Shown piece by piece: positions 10,593 through 21,265 of a stretch of DNA of 64,000 bases (position 1 is its first letter; each line of letters begins with the position of its first letter). This DNA comes from Silene latifolia (Eukaryota; Streptophyta; Magnoliopsida; Caryophyllales; Caryophyllaceae). The translations under genes were made by a program, and so were the position numbers. The notes under the pieces are model-generated. The model was given only the letters and a program-made list of their open reading frames with translations, ran no database searches and was not told the origin of the DNA. The stretch lies in NCBI RefSeq assembly GCF_048544455.1, contig NC_133532.1, forward strand, positions 13,394,948-13,458,947, written 5' to 3'.

Positions 10593-13500
10593 ATGACTAA
10601 TCGAGGTATGTGTCTTAATCTTGCATTTAATCTTCTGCATTTGTCGAATTTTGAGCCGCGAAAATTAGGGTTTTCGACCCTTTTGATCGAAAATTTGGGG
10701 CTTTTCCCCCAAATGGATTTGCCTTGCCAAATTGACACTAGAAATGGATAGTAGGTGATGTTAGGAACATAACCATGCATTTGTTTCGGATTTTCATCAA
10801 GTTTTGAGCCTTTGAATGAATTTTGAGACGGTTTTACAGCTGAACCGTAAATTGCTTCGAAAATAGCCTTAGGATTGCCCATTGGCGATGAAATTTGATA
10901 TTTGGGATCCTTGGATGATGGGTAAACTTCCTACCATCTCGGAATTTTGGTTTGTGACAACTTTTTCAGGACACCTTTCTAGGGCATAATCACCGTTATA
11001 ACGAAATACTGCCGAATTTCCGACTCAAACCCAGAACTAGGCTTTGAATTAGACTTGACTTGACCCAATTTATCACATGAGTGATCGGGTCGGTGGGAAT
11101 ATGGTCAAGGATGGCACGGTAGGAGCAGTTTCAGAGCTTTGAAGGCTCGAAAACCCCTTGACAAAGGCTTGTCGTCGTATGACGCGGCCTGAATTTGCTT
11201 TAATGTTGCAGGTGATGAGGCTTCTACTTCTGGGAGAGCTCCCATGGAGATAGACGCCGCTATTGTTGAGGATGCTTTAGAGCAGGCCTTCACCGCTGCA
11301 GTGATGGCTGCTGGAGACGAGGCTCACGAGGAGGAGGCCGTCGAGGAGGAGGAGGCCCCGAGACGGGCCAACGTCGGGCGAGGAGGTCGTCACCGAGAGG
11401 AGCTCTGCGTGGCCGAGACTTGGGAGAGTAGACACCTCGTGTGGGCTGCAGAGGGTCACCTGTCCTATAGGACGGTGAAGAGCTTGGTAAATAAGAATTC
11501 ACTACTCATTATTCATCCTCTTTCATTTTTTTGTCCAAATTTCTTTCAAATTTCATTCAAGACTAAAGACAGCTTTGTTTCAAATCATAATAGGAGGTCG
11601 GGAACATCAGGTCGTTCTCGAGTTACACGACAGCGATGGAGCACTATGAGTAGCTGTCGGCGGAGGAGAGGGCCATGATCGAGCGTGGAGCGTTCGGTCC
11701 TCTGGTTCAGGTCTGGAGGGATATCGTGAAGAGGAAGTTGCGGGCTAACCTTAGCCTGGTCCGCGCTTTCTTGGATCGATTCTGGGTTACGACCTCCACG
11801 TTTCACCTACCTTTTGGTGAGGTGGGTGTCACTCTGGAGGATTACGGCATGATTTCCGGTCTGCCGTGTGGGACCGAGGAGATGGTGTGGCCGGAGACCG
11901 CCATGAGGGCGGACTCGGCCGAGGCGAGGAGATTGATCGGTTGGAACTTGTCGCCGAAGGTGTTGCGATCCGGGTTTGGTACCAGACTTACTTTCGAGAC
12001 TACTTTGCGGGGAAGACCCCGTGGCCCGGTGACGATCGATGGGAGGGAGACAGCTCCTCCTCCTGTCTGGTGAGCGAGGGCTCGTCGTGGCTTTGGTGGT
12101 TCTGTCTTCGATTTACCTCGGAGACAAGGGCGAGAGGCTATCGACGAAGCTCCTTCCCTTTCTTTCGACCGAGTTCCCTAGGGCGTTGGGACCGGGTCCC
12201 GCTTGGTTTTGCGGTCCTCATCCGCTTCATGAGGGCCATGGTTCGTCCGGAGTTGATGGAGAAGGGGACTTCTCCTGGCGCTGTCGGACCTGGGCTACTG
12301 TTGGAGGTATGAACCTTCCTTTAGACCAAAGTAAATTCCTTTCTTTATCAAATCACGAAAGATCGTCATTGATTATTCTGTTTTACAGGCGTGGGTGTAC
12401 TCTTACTTCCCGAGTCTCGCGCCCAAGAGGACGGAGCCGTTGGAGAGGGCATATCCCGTGGTGAGGGATTGGGTTATGTGCCGGACGAAGAGCAAGCGTT
12501 CTTCTCACAATGTCTACCGGCGGGACGTGAACGCTCTTCAGCTGAGCAGCGTGAGTATCCCATTTATATTCATTTACCCTTCTTATACTTTGCTTTTAAT
12601 TGATCATATGAATGATCTTTGCCTTTATATTGTCGCAGTGGGTGCCCAGACCTTGGGCGGAGTACGCAGGAGCGCCTCCTTTTGTCGCTGAGGTCCTTCG
12701 ACCTAGGAGCCTGAGTCGGCTGTTGTTGTGGACGTCGATGGGTCCTGTGTGGTATCTGGGCGAGCGGTTGGCTCGTCAGTGCTCTCGGGACGCGTTGACG
12801 GTTCCCGTCGATCCTCCCAGGACGATGTTTAGGGAGACTTCGAGGCCGAGAGGAGGCGGACCTGGCTGGTGCCAGTGGCGACGACCTTCTTCTGCCTGGC
12901 GAGGACTACTCGGCGTTCCTTTACGGGAGGTTGGCGTACTGGCCGGTAGTGGTGAGTATCTTTTACTTTTGCTTGGTTTGATTTCGAGAATTGCGACGAA
13001 AGATCATCGATTAACGAGAGCTATTTGTCTTTGCAGGAGGTTGAGGCGGCGGACCTCGAGCCCCCAGAGTACCCCGAGACCCTCGAGTACACTGACGCGA
13101 CTGGGAGGACGACGATCTCCGAGTTGCGTGACTTTGACGTAGCTGTGACGGATGCTGGCTTAGATGACTGGCAGCATCTGATTCGGAGGGTGAGCCTCTG
13201 GTTTATATATCTTTCGTGTAAGAACACATTTGATTGAGTTCGCTCAATTTGCTGAGAATTTCTTTTGAAAATGTAGGTTGCACCGTCTCGGTTCGTGGCA
13301 CTATGGAGGGTAGCCAACCGGCTGCGAGCTACTGCCATCGAGGCACTTGTCGGTGGTCGAGGTCGTCAGGTATGAACCTTATTTGATTTTTTTGGTTTTG
13401 ATTTTGATTTTCGATCTTGCTTGAATCGATTGACATGAGCCAATTTGTTGCTGTTTACAGGGTGACCGCGAGCTGGAGCGAGAGTTGACCCAGTCTCGGG

Positions 13501-13637
13501 AGGAGACGGCTCGCTTGCTGAGGGAGCTCGAGGTTCGGGATGCCGAGATCGCCATTCTGGTGGCGAGAGTTGCCGAGTTGGGGCGCCCAGCAGTAGTCTT
13601 GTGTAGTTTTGTAGACTTGTACACTTTGGACATTTGA
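10593..13637 (+). pseudogene. Antisense plant-mobile-domain (PMD)-like gene, 8 exons
   Basis: Predicted exons: 10593-10605, 11212-11486, 11594-12306, 12389-12550, 12639-12951, 13037-13189, 13277-13369, 13461-13637. Every intron is GT...AG; intron 1 is phase 1 and the rest phase 0. Exon 2 encodes an acidic Ala/Glu-rich N-terminus. Exon 3 carries the PMD-like core (FGPLVQVWRDIVKRKL, FHLPFGEVGVTLEDYGMISG, LPCG). Exons 4-5 continue it (AWVYSYFPSLAPKR, WVPRPWAEY). Exon 8 is a heptad-like coiled coil (ERELTQSREETARLLRELE) ending at TGA 13635-13637. Damage: an in-frame TAG at 11651-11653 and net frameshifts in exons 3 and 5. PMD proteins related to MAIN/MAIL1 act in the nucleus, and PMD genes are known to be captured by plant transposons. 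The exon model is by eye. Confidence 0.72.
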
Positions 13638-14324
13638 TTTTGAAACATTTTTGGACTCTGTTTGGGGCGCAAGCCCCGGTTCTTGGACTTTTGGACTTTG
13701 TTCGGGCGCAAGCCCCGGTTGCTTGTACATTTGTATATACGATGGCCTGAGTGCCTTTGCTGTTGGGTTGTGTTGCTTGTACCTGCAGGTTAGTTCTTGA
13801 ACAGGTTTGGTAGACAACGGTTTACGCCGTCATGCTGCCGAAATTTACATAAAACATACATTTTATATATAAGGCCTTTAATCAGCGCAAAATGAGACTC
13901 AAAAGAGCACGAGGAAAAGCAAAAAATTTGCCGGAAATGACCGGACGGTAGGGAGGGTTACCCCCTAAAAAAAAAAGAAAAAGAGATCTGTAAGTTAGAG
14001 ATGTGGAAATGAAACTAAGAAAATAAAAATAATGATAAAAAAAGTAGATGAATTATAATGGAAATTATGTCCTAAGATGAGGAATTGGAATTATTTTTTT
14101 TTTTTTAAAAATGAAAATGAAATGTATTTCCTAAAATGAAAATGTGCACATGTGGTAAAATGGCGAAATGTCGATGTCGTCTCGAAATGCGTGCCCGCGA
14201 AAATAGGAAACTTGAAACATGGTAAACTGCTCGTATTTACCAAAATAAAATCCCGTAGGAATAGGAAATTATTCGTTATAGAATTAGGAAAGATCCAAAC
14301 GCGGAAATCACGAAGTAAGCGGGA
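13638..14324. other. Intergenic spacer between the two antisense Tat genes
   Basis: No ORF that I can support. It begins with two copies of GGCGCAAGCCCCGGTT (about 13665-13680 and 13704-13720) just after the PMD gene stop, probably its 3' UTR. Then come A-rich stretches near 13965 and 14094-14106, and a moderately AT-rich lead-in to the second antisense promoter. Confidence 0.5.
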
Positions 14325-14326
14325 AG

Positions 14327-14377
14327 AGGCGCGCAGCATGAGTGCGTCCCTCAAGAGGCGCAGCGAGTGCTGCGCCT
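14327..14377. repeat. Paired GC hairpins upstream of the DUF7745-like gene
   Basis: GGCGCGCAGCATGAGTGCGTC (first) and GGCGCAGCGAGTGCTGCGCC (second) begin 29 bp apart, the same module as in the Tat LTR. They are followed 48 bp later by a TATA box. Confidence 0.78.
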
Positions 14378-14424
14378 ATTCCCAAGCTTGTCCGTTCTGG
14401 CGGATTTTTGGAAACAGCAATTAG

Positions 14425-14432
14425 TATAAATA
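14425..14432 (+). promoter_or_regulatory. TATA box of the antisense DUF7745-like gene
   Basis: TATAAATA in the context TTAGTATAAATAGAAGCG, 100 bp before the ATG at 14532. The LTR promoter on the opposite strand reads TTAGTATAAATAGGAGCC, so 16 of 18 bases agree. This suggests a shared origin of the two promoters. Confidence 0.72.
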
Positions 14433-14531
14433 GAAGCGTCGACGAGGCGTTAATTCACACAAAACTTCCGCCTCCTCCTCGTCTATTCACATAAAACTCT
14501 CAAAATAAATCTTCAAGAGAAATTTGTCATT

Positions 14532-16056
14532 ATGAATACTTTGGAGATCCGCTTGAAGGAATGGACCAACGTATTTTCAAATATGGAGAAGCATGACATG
14601 GGTGCCTATAACCTTGGGTCTTTATTGAGTTTGAAACTCATTAAGATCGTAAAACCATTCTTGGATGCTTGCCTTGACTATTGGGACCCGAATTATCATG
14701 TTTTCGCGTTCCCAGGGGGTGACATTTGCCCATTTCCTGAAGAAATAGCTGCTATTGGTGGGTGGGACCCCGAACATTTACCTGCCATTCCTTCCACTTC
14801 ACAAGGGTATAAGAGCAAATTCAGAGACTTGCTTGGACTGACTAGACTTGAGGTGGATCGCTTAGTTACCCCGAAAGGCGTGAGAATGTTGGACTTTGTA
14901 GACCGATTCATTAACAGGGCCGACCCTACTGTTTCCCATGTTGCCAGGAGGAGGGCATTTGGCTTTTGTTTGTTGCACGTGTATGTCTTCCAAGGACACG
15001 TTGATGAAGATTTGAGAGGTGATCCCCGTCTTTTGGGTCTTATTGAGCAAATGGAGCTGCGCAGGAGCCCAGCTTGTTTATGCTTAGGGGAGATTATCTT
15101 GGGTTTGGATAATAGGAAATCCAACCGCGATCTGCCGTTCTTGGGGAGTCCCGTCATTTTGCAGGTAAAAGACATCATCTTTTCTTTTTTCTTTTTTTTC
15201 GTTTTTTTTTTTTTTTTTTCTTTTCGTTTTTTTTTGAACGTTTTTTTTTTGTGTGTTGTCTAATACCTGCTCTTGGTAGGTTTGGCTTATGGAACGGCTC
15301 CGATTGATCGAGCCCCCAGTTCATGCACTTTCCTATCATTCCCGTATGATTGCGATGAGGACGCGGTTGTACATGGTGGACTTCACCCGGGTCTGCGATT
15401 ATTGGAAGAACAAGCTGAAGAATGATGATGGTCCGCTGATTAGGTGGGTCGTACCGTGGTGGCACCTCAAGTCTGTCACTGGAGTGTCTTCTTTGGATCC
15501 CACCAGGTCCGTACGCATTCCGGGATTGGAGTTCATGGTATGCATCTTTCCGGAAAGATTGATGAGGCAAGTTGAGTTGAAGCAGATGATCCCTAGGCTT
15601 GATACCGTCCCGCAGACTGCTATGGCGCTTACTACAGAGAGCCGAAGAGAGTGGGCCATTAAATGGGCCCAAAGAAACATGTGGTTCTTGAGCTTCTCCT
15701 CCAATGCTTTATGGGTGTCGGATTCTTATCTGAGGTGGAGAAAGGCTGCAACTCCGGAAGAGCGCGAGAGACTGAGGAAACGTGAGCCTGTTGATTACAA
15801 GGTGCGCGAGGGAGAGAAAGAGAAGGAGAAGCATCTGACAGAGGGAGAAGAAGAAGCTGGATTTCAGGTCGTTCATCCTTCAAAGAAATCAAAGACTACT
15901 CCTGTCGCGGAAATGGTGGTTGGCAAGAATGGCAGAGTCAGGCCTCGAGAAAGACCGCTGGTGATTAGGTCCGAAGTGGTGCAAGAGCGCCCAGCTCGAG
16001 GTCGTGACGGGAAATATGACAAGAATGACAAGGGCAAGGGGAAGATGGAGGAATAG
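14532..16056 (+). CDS. Antisense DUF7745-like protein, two exons, intact
   Basis: Exon 1 is 14532-15164 and exon 2 is 15280-16056, joined in phase 0 across a 115-bp intron (GTAAAA...GGTAG) with a long T-rich tract. The product is about 469 residues. The N-terminal half has FPGGDICPFPEEIAAIGGWDP, typical of plant transposon-associated proteins. The second exon has the RLIEPPVHAL, VVPWWHLKSV and IPGLEFMVCIFPERLMRQ blocks that I associate with DUF7745. The C-terminus is highly charged (Lys/Glu/Arg). The function of the family is not known. The reading frame has no stop or shift, unlike most coding regions here. An AATAAA polyadenylation signal lies at 16103-16108. The gene is transcribed against gag-pol of its host element. 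Confidence 0.75.
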
Positions 16057-16601
16057 CCCGAGTCTTTATTTATTATTTGATTATTATTATTATTGTTGTT
16101 GTAATAAAAAGGAGGGATTTTTAGAATCCTAGCCTATTCTATTTTTATTATGTAACGTACTATTATTATTAGAAAGTGAATGAAATAAAAAAGGTTAAAT
16201 GGTTATGAAACCGTTGAGATTTTCCACTTATTATTCTTGTCGAATTTCAAATGCAATGCAAATGTCCTTCTATTTACATTTTAGGTATAATGGGTTGAAT
16301 CCCGTGAAGGATTGCCTACGTATTCACTTAAAAAGCGAAATCAAACCCTTGCGCGTAGTTCGAGTAAATGTAAAAGAATAATTGTTCGAAGCAAGAGCTT
16401 GTAATGAACATAGAAAATAAGCATGAGCTTTTGCTTGTTCTCAAGGTGCGAATTTAGTTTATTTGATGATATGAGGACGACAAACTTGTCAAAATGCAAG
16501 AGCACAGTGACATTTAGCTTATTTCAGCTTGGCCAGGGGCCGTTTATTTAGTGCCACAAGAGCGACACATGGGTTTACGCGAGGCGCGTTTTTGTCCTAT
16601 T
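16057..16601. other. Convergent gap between antisense gene and pol 3' end
   Basis: Holds the 3' UTR of the antisense gene (polyadenylation signal at 16103), an ATT repeat (about 16070-16097), and sequence downstream of the integrase stop at 16602. No supported ORF. The two transcription units converge here. Confidence 0.6.
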
Positions 16602-18246
16602 CTAGGCATAGTACCGTTTCAATTGGTCGAGGTTTGTGGGGTTTGAAAACTCATTCCCATCTAGGTCTGTGATTCTAACCGCACCCCCTGGGAGTATGGA
16701 TTTGACTAGAAATGGTCCGGCCCAATTAGGTTTGAATTTTCCCCTTGGGTCGACAGGTAAAAGAGCTCTAACCGATTTGAGTACTAAGTCTCCTTCTTTG
16801 ATGTTTCTTGGCCTAACCCTTTTGTTGAAAGCTCGTTTGATACGGGCTTGATATGTTTGGACATTATGTAAGGCGCGTAGCCTACGTTCATCCAGGAGGA
16901 TGAGTTCTTCATACCTATCCTTCTTCCAATCGGCCTCCGGGATTTGACTTTCTAGTAGAATACGCAAGGATGGTATCTCTAGCTCGACTGGTTGTACAGC
17001 TTCCATGCCGTAGGTCAAATAGAAAGGAGTAGCCCCAGTGGGCGTTCTAACAGATGTACGGTACCCCCATAAGGCGAAAGGTATCTTGCTTGGCCAATCT
17101 ATGTAGTTGTCGATCATTTTCTTGAGAATCGTGACAACATTCTTATTTGCCGCTTCTACCGCGCCGTTAGTCTGTGGTCTATAGGGCGAAGAGTGATGAT
17201 GCTTAATCTTGTATTTGGCTAGCAATTGCTCGGTTTCAGCTTGGAAGTGTGACCCATTATCGCTAATGATCTCATGTGGGCAACCATATCGACAGATGAT
17301 GTTGTTTTGTATGAATTTTGCCACATTTTTAGCCGTAAGACCAGTGTAGGAAGCCGCTTCTACGCATTTGGTGAAATAGTCAATCGCCACTAGAATGAAA
17401 CAGTGACCTCCTGTTCCTTACCGGGGTTATTTTCCGATTATGTCGATTCCCCATACGAGAGAATGGCCAAGGAGATGTCATCGTGTATAGCAACGAAGGA
17501 GGGACATGTTGTACATTCCCGAAGATTTGACAATTGTGGCAGTGTCTCACGTATTTGATGCAATCGGATTCCATTGTGGTCCAATAATACCCCAAACGTG
17601 TGATTTTATTTGCCATCATGGGCCCACTCATGTGAGGACCGCATTCTCCGTCGTGGACTTCTTCCATCACCTTTCGTGCCTGTGAATGATGAAGGCATCG
17701 CAGGACTACACCAAGAGGTGTTCTTTTGTATAATTCTCCTTGCATCAGAATGTATTGGGAAGCTAATAGGCGTATAGCACGTTGTCCCCTTTTGTCCATA
17801 TCCGGTGGGTAGGTACCATTAAGCTTGAAATTCAGGATTGCTTGGAACCAGGGCTCCTGTGCGATTTCCTCTTCATCGGTGATTTGATGGACATAAGCCG
17901 GCTCTGACCGTCGTTCGATACACAAAGGCATGTCCATCATGTGATCTGGTATATTAATCAAAGATGCGAGTTTCGCAAGAGCGTCTGCAAATTGATTTTC
18001 CTCCCGAGGTAGGTGTGGGTATGTTACATGATCAAAGAATTGAGCGACTTGGTCTATCCTAGCCTGATAGGGTGCGAGGCTTTCACTTCGTATTTTCCAA
18101 GATCCTGTAACTTGGTTGATGATCAGTGATGAGTCCCCATGTACTCGGAGGTTTTTGATGCCTAAGCTTACCGCCTTTGTAGTCCAATGAGACAAGCTTC
18201 GATTCTGCAAAGCATTGTTTGTCACCTCGAAGTCGAGTTTTGACAA
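16602..18246 (-). pseudogene. Tat pol: second RNase H and integrase
   Basis: Two overlapping frames (18246-17380, then 17390-16602). The first finishes the second, archaeal-type RNase H begun in the preceding ORF (VHGDSSLIINQVTGSW, REENQFADALAKL) and gives the integrase zinc-binding HHCC region (CIKYVRHCHNCQIFGN). The second gives the integrase core (MAIDYFTKCVEA, IISDNGSHF, PQTNGAVEAANK) and a C-terminal DNA-binding part (NWAGPFLVKSIL) to the stop at 16602. Small frameshifts at about 18230 and 17385 break the polyprotein. They could be real or assembly errors, because the frames are otherwise clean. Confidence 0.87.
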
Positions 18247-21200
18247 AGAATCGGTGTATGCTCACCTTCAGGAGAAATGAGCAACACTCCTATTCCGAAT
18301 CCTCTTGAGTTTGATGCTCCATCAAAGTATAGGTCCCAGGAGTCTACATCTGTTTGAAGTATATCCTCGTCGGGAAATGACCAAGTATCTATGGTTTGTG
18401 CGTCGTTGATAGGATTTTCTGCGAAGAATTCGGCGACGGCGCGACCTTTTATAACTTTCAGTGGCACATATTTAAGGTCGAATTCTGAGAGCATCAGAGT
18501 CCATCTTGCCAGACGTTCGTTGAGGACGGGTTTCTCGAAGAGGTATTTGACTGGATCCATTTTTGAGTATATCTTGACGGAGTAGCTAAGCATGTAGTGA
18601 CGTAGCTTCTTCGTTGCCCACACAAGAGCGAGGCATGTCTTTTCGAGTTGCGAGTATTTGCACTCATATTCCAAGAACTTCTTACTTAGATAGTAAATAG
18701 CTCTTTCTTCGCTTCCTACAGTTTGAGCCAACATGGCACCCATGGCGGTTTCCGTTACTGTGAGATACAAACCAAGAGGTTGATCTCGTTGCGGTGGCAT
18801 GAGCACTGGTGGTTTAGCCAATATCTCCTTAATTCGGTCAAACGCCTTTTGACAATCATCATCCCACATGGTGTGGTCTGTTTTCTTGAGTTTCTTGAAG
18901 ATAGGCTCACAAATCATCGTAAGTTTCGATATGAATCGACTTATGTATTGTACTTTTCCCAGGAATCCTCTGACTTCTTTTTCTGTTTGAGGTTGTGGCA
19001 TTTCAATCAGAGCTTTGATTTTTGAAGGATCTATTTCTATGCCGCGTTGGCTAACGACATAACCCAGGAGTTTTCCAGATGTTACCCCAAATGTGCATTT
19101 CTGGGGGTTGAGTCTCATGTTGTACTTTCGTAGACTTGCGAAGAACTTGCGAAGGTTTGCAATATGTCCCTCTCTTTCCTTGGATTTGACGATCATGTCA
19201 TCTACGTATACCTCAACTTCTTTGTGCATCATGTCATGTAGGAGTGTAGTTGCGGTGCGTTGGTATGTAGCTCCGGCGTTGATCAATCCGAACGGCATTA
19301 CCGTATAGCAATATGTTCCCCATTGGGTGACGAATGCGGTCTTGTGCATATCTTCCATGGCCATCTTGATTTGGTTATAACCCGCATATCCATCCATGAA
19401 GGATAGTAATGCGTGGTCTGCAGTATTGTCTACCAATATGTCAATGTGAGGTAGAAGGAAGTCATCTTTCGGACTCGCTTTGTTCAAGTCCCTAAAGTCA
19501 ACACAAACACGGATTCTCCCATCCTTTTTGGGCACGGGTACTATGTTAGCTACCCAGTCAGAATACTCGGAGACTTTGATGAACCCGGCTTTGAATTGCT
19601 TGTCCACTTCTTCCTTAATCTTTAGAGCCCATTCTGTTCTCATTCGTCGAAGTTTCTGTTTCACAGGTTTGAAACCTGGCTTAATCGGAATCCTATGTTC
19701 GGCAATATCCCCTGTCGATCCCGGCATGTCTTTGTAGGACCAAGCGAAAACGTCTTTGAATTCATTTAGGAGGTCTATGAAATCGGCCCTTTCGGTTGAG
19801 CTCAAGGTAGTCCCTATCCTAAGTTCTTTGGGTTCTAGTTCGGTTCCTACATTGATGGGTTCGGTGTCCTCTATTACAGGTCCCGCTTCCCCTTCCTGTA
19901 GTATTTCTTTGGCTACATAGGGAGGTATTTCGGTCAAGTCTGGGTCTTGGTCATCCTCAGTATCATCGTAAACAGAATTGCACTCAAGATAACACAAAGA
20001 GTAAGCAGAACCTGATTTATTCATATTAAGATTTGAGTAAAGTTGAAACAAAGAAGCCAACTGATCCATGGTCAGTGGCGGCAAAGGGACAGTAATTGGG
20101 GCATTTCCCGAACTACTGTGACTACTCGATGCTAAGCTAGGAGAAATGAAGGGAGTGGGGATGACAACAGGAGTAGATTCTCTAATGACTTCTCTAGACT
20201 CCGACTCTGACTCTGACTCCGACTCCGACTCGAACTCGTCGTCTTCTGGTTCTCCTTTGAACATCTCTCCTTCTCCAGTGGTGAGCTTGAAGAGTCTTCC
20301 TTGATTGTTGGTCCATTTGATAGATTTTCTCCACCCTTTCTGTTGCTTTGTGTCGATTTCTGTGATCAACGCGGTGGGGTTGAAGCGATCGTCCTGAAGT
20401 ATCATAGTAATGATCTCATCCTGCGCGGCCCTAATGAATCGATCTTCTCCAAACAATAGGCTAACAGCTTGTTCGTCTAAGCAAGGTGCTTGACGGGTTT
20501 TGACAGTAGGAACCGTTTCTGGAGGAATGAAGTAGCAATCGTGAAAGATCTCGATTCCGGCTAGCTTCCTCTCAAGATAATGCCAAGGTTCGGGAAATCC
20601 ATGAAAGAGTTCTGAACTTCCTTCTTGAACAAAGTACCCATTTAAAGTGGGGAGATATGGCCTCATTTGGACTCCTACGTGCTTGCGGTTTTGGACTTGG
20701 GCGAGCATTTCGAGAACTTCCTCTTTTGTGGGTTTGTACCCTAAACCAAGTGGTATTCTTGTTGAGTTGCCTTCCTTGTATGGTGCGAAGGTATTCTTCC
20801 GAATTGGGTTCAAAGGCATTCCAGGGAAGTATCCCTGAGATTTGAGTATGTGGTTGACCACCAAGTTGGAGTAGGGATTATAGTATAAGGGTGCCAACTC
20901 ACTTTCTATGACGCTTACACTTTGGAAGCCCCCAAGTTCGTATATGGGATCCGCAAGGACTTGATTGTTTGATTGCTTCTCGATTATTGCCTTGATGGGT
21001 GACGAAGTGATCGTCACTACTTTGCCATTTAGTGGGATCTTGATCTTTTGATGAAGGGTGGATGTTACCGCTTTGGAAGCATGAATCCAAGGCCTTCCCA
21101 GAAGTATGTTGAATGAAGCTTCGATGTCCACTATTTGGAAGTTAACCTTCCGTTCGATTGGTCCTGTGGCTATGGTTAGGTTAGCAAGTCCTACCACTTT

Positions 21201-21265
21201 TCGTCGCGTACCGTCATATATGCACGAACACCTTGATTTGTAGGAGTCCAATCCGACTCTTTCAT
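18222..21265 (-). pseudogene. Tat pol: protease end, RT and first RNase H
   Basis: Continues the protease after the Tekay insertion (ASFNILLGRPWIH near 21090). Then come an acidic Ser/Glu spacer, reverse transcriptase (KKDGRIRVCVDFRDLN, MPFGLINAGATYQR, YVDD at about 19198-19209), the Ty3-type RNase H, and the start of the second RNase H (WDLYFDGASNSRGFGIG). From about 21218 the frame is open for nearly 1000 codons. Near 21220 the register shifts relative to the upstream part, next to the motif YDGTRRKVVG, apparently from two extra bases. The sequence between 21220 and the Tekay boundary is Tat but out of frame. Confidence 0.88.
21261..21265. repeat. Tekay target-site duplication (TTCAT), left
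   Basis: TTCAT is repeated at 29677-29681. The insertion interrupts the Tat protease between its active-site motif and its C-terminal half. Confidence 0.94.

Noticed and set aside
11290-11502. Minus-strand Ser/Pro/Arg-rich frames opposite PMD exon 2
   Set aside because: Reverse of an acidic GAG-rich coding exon; no independent evidence.
15175-15672. Minus-strand frame ending in a Lys-rich tail
   Set aside because: Opposite the spliced DUF7745-like exons; the Lys tail is the reverse of the intron T tract.
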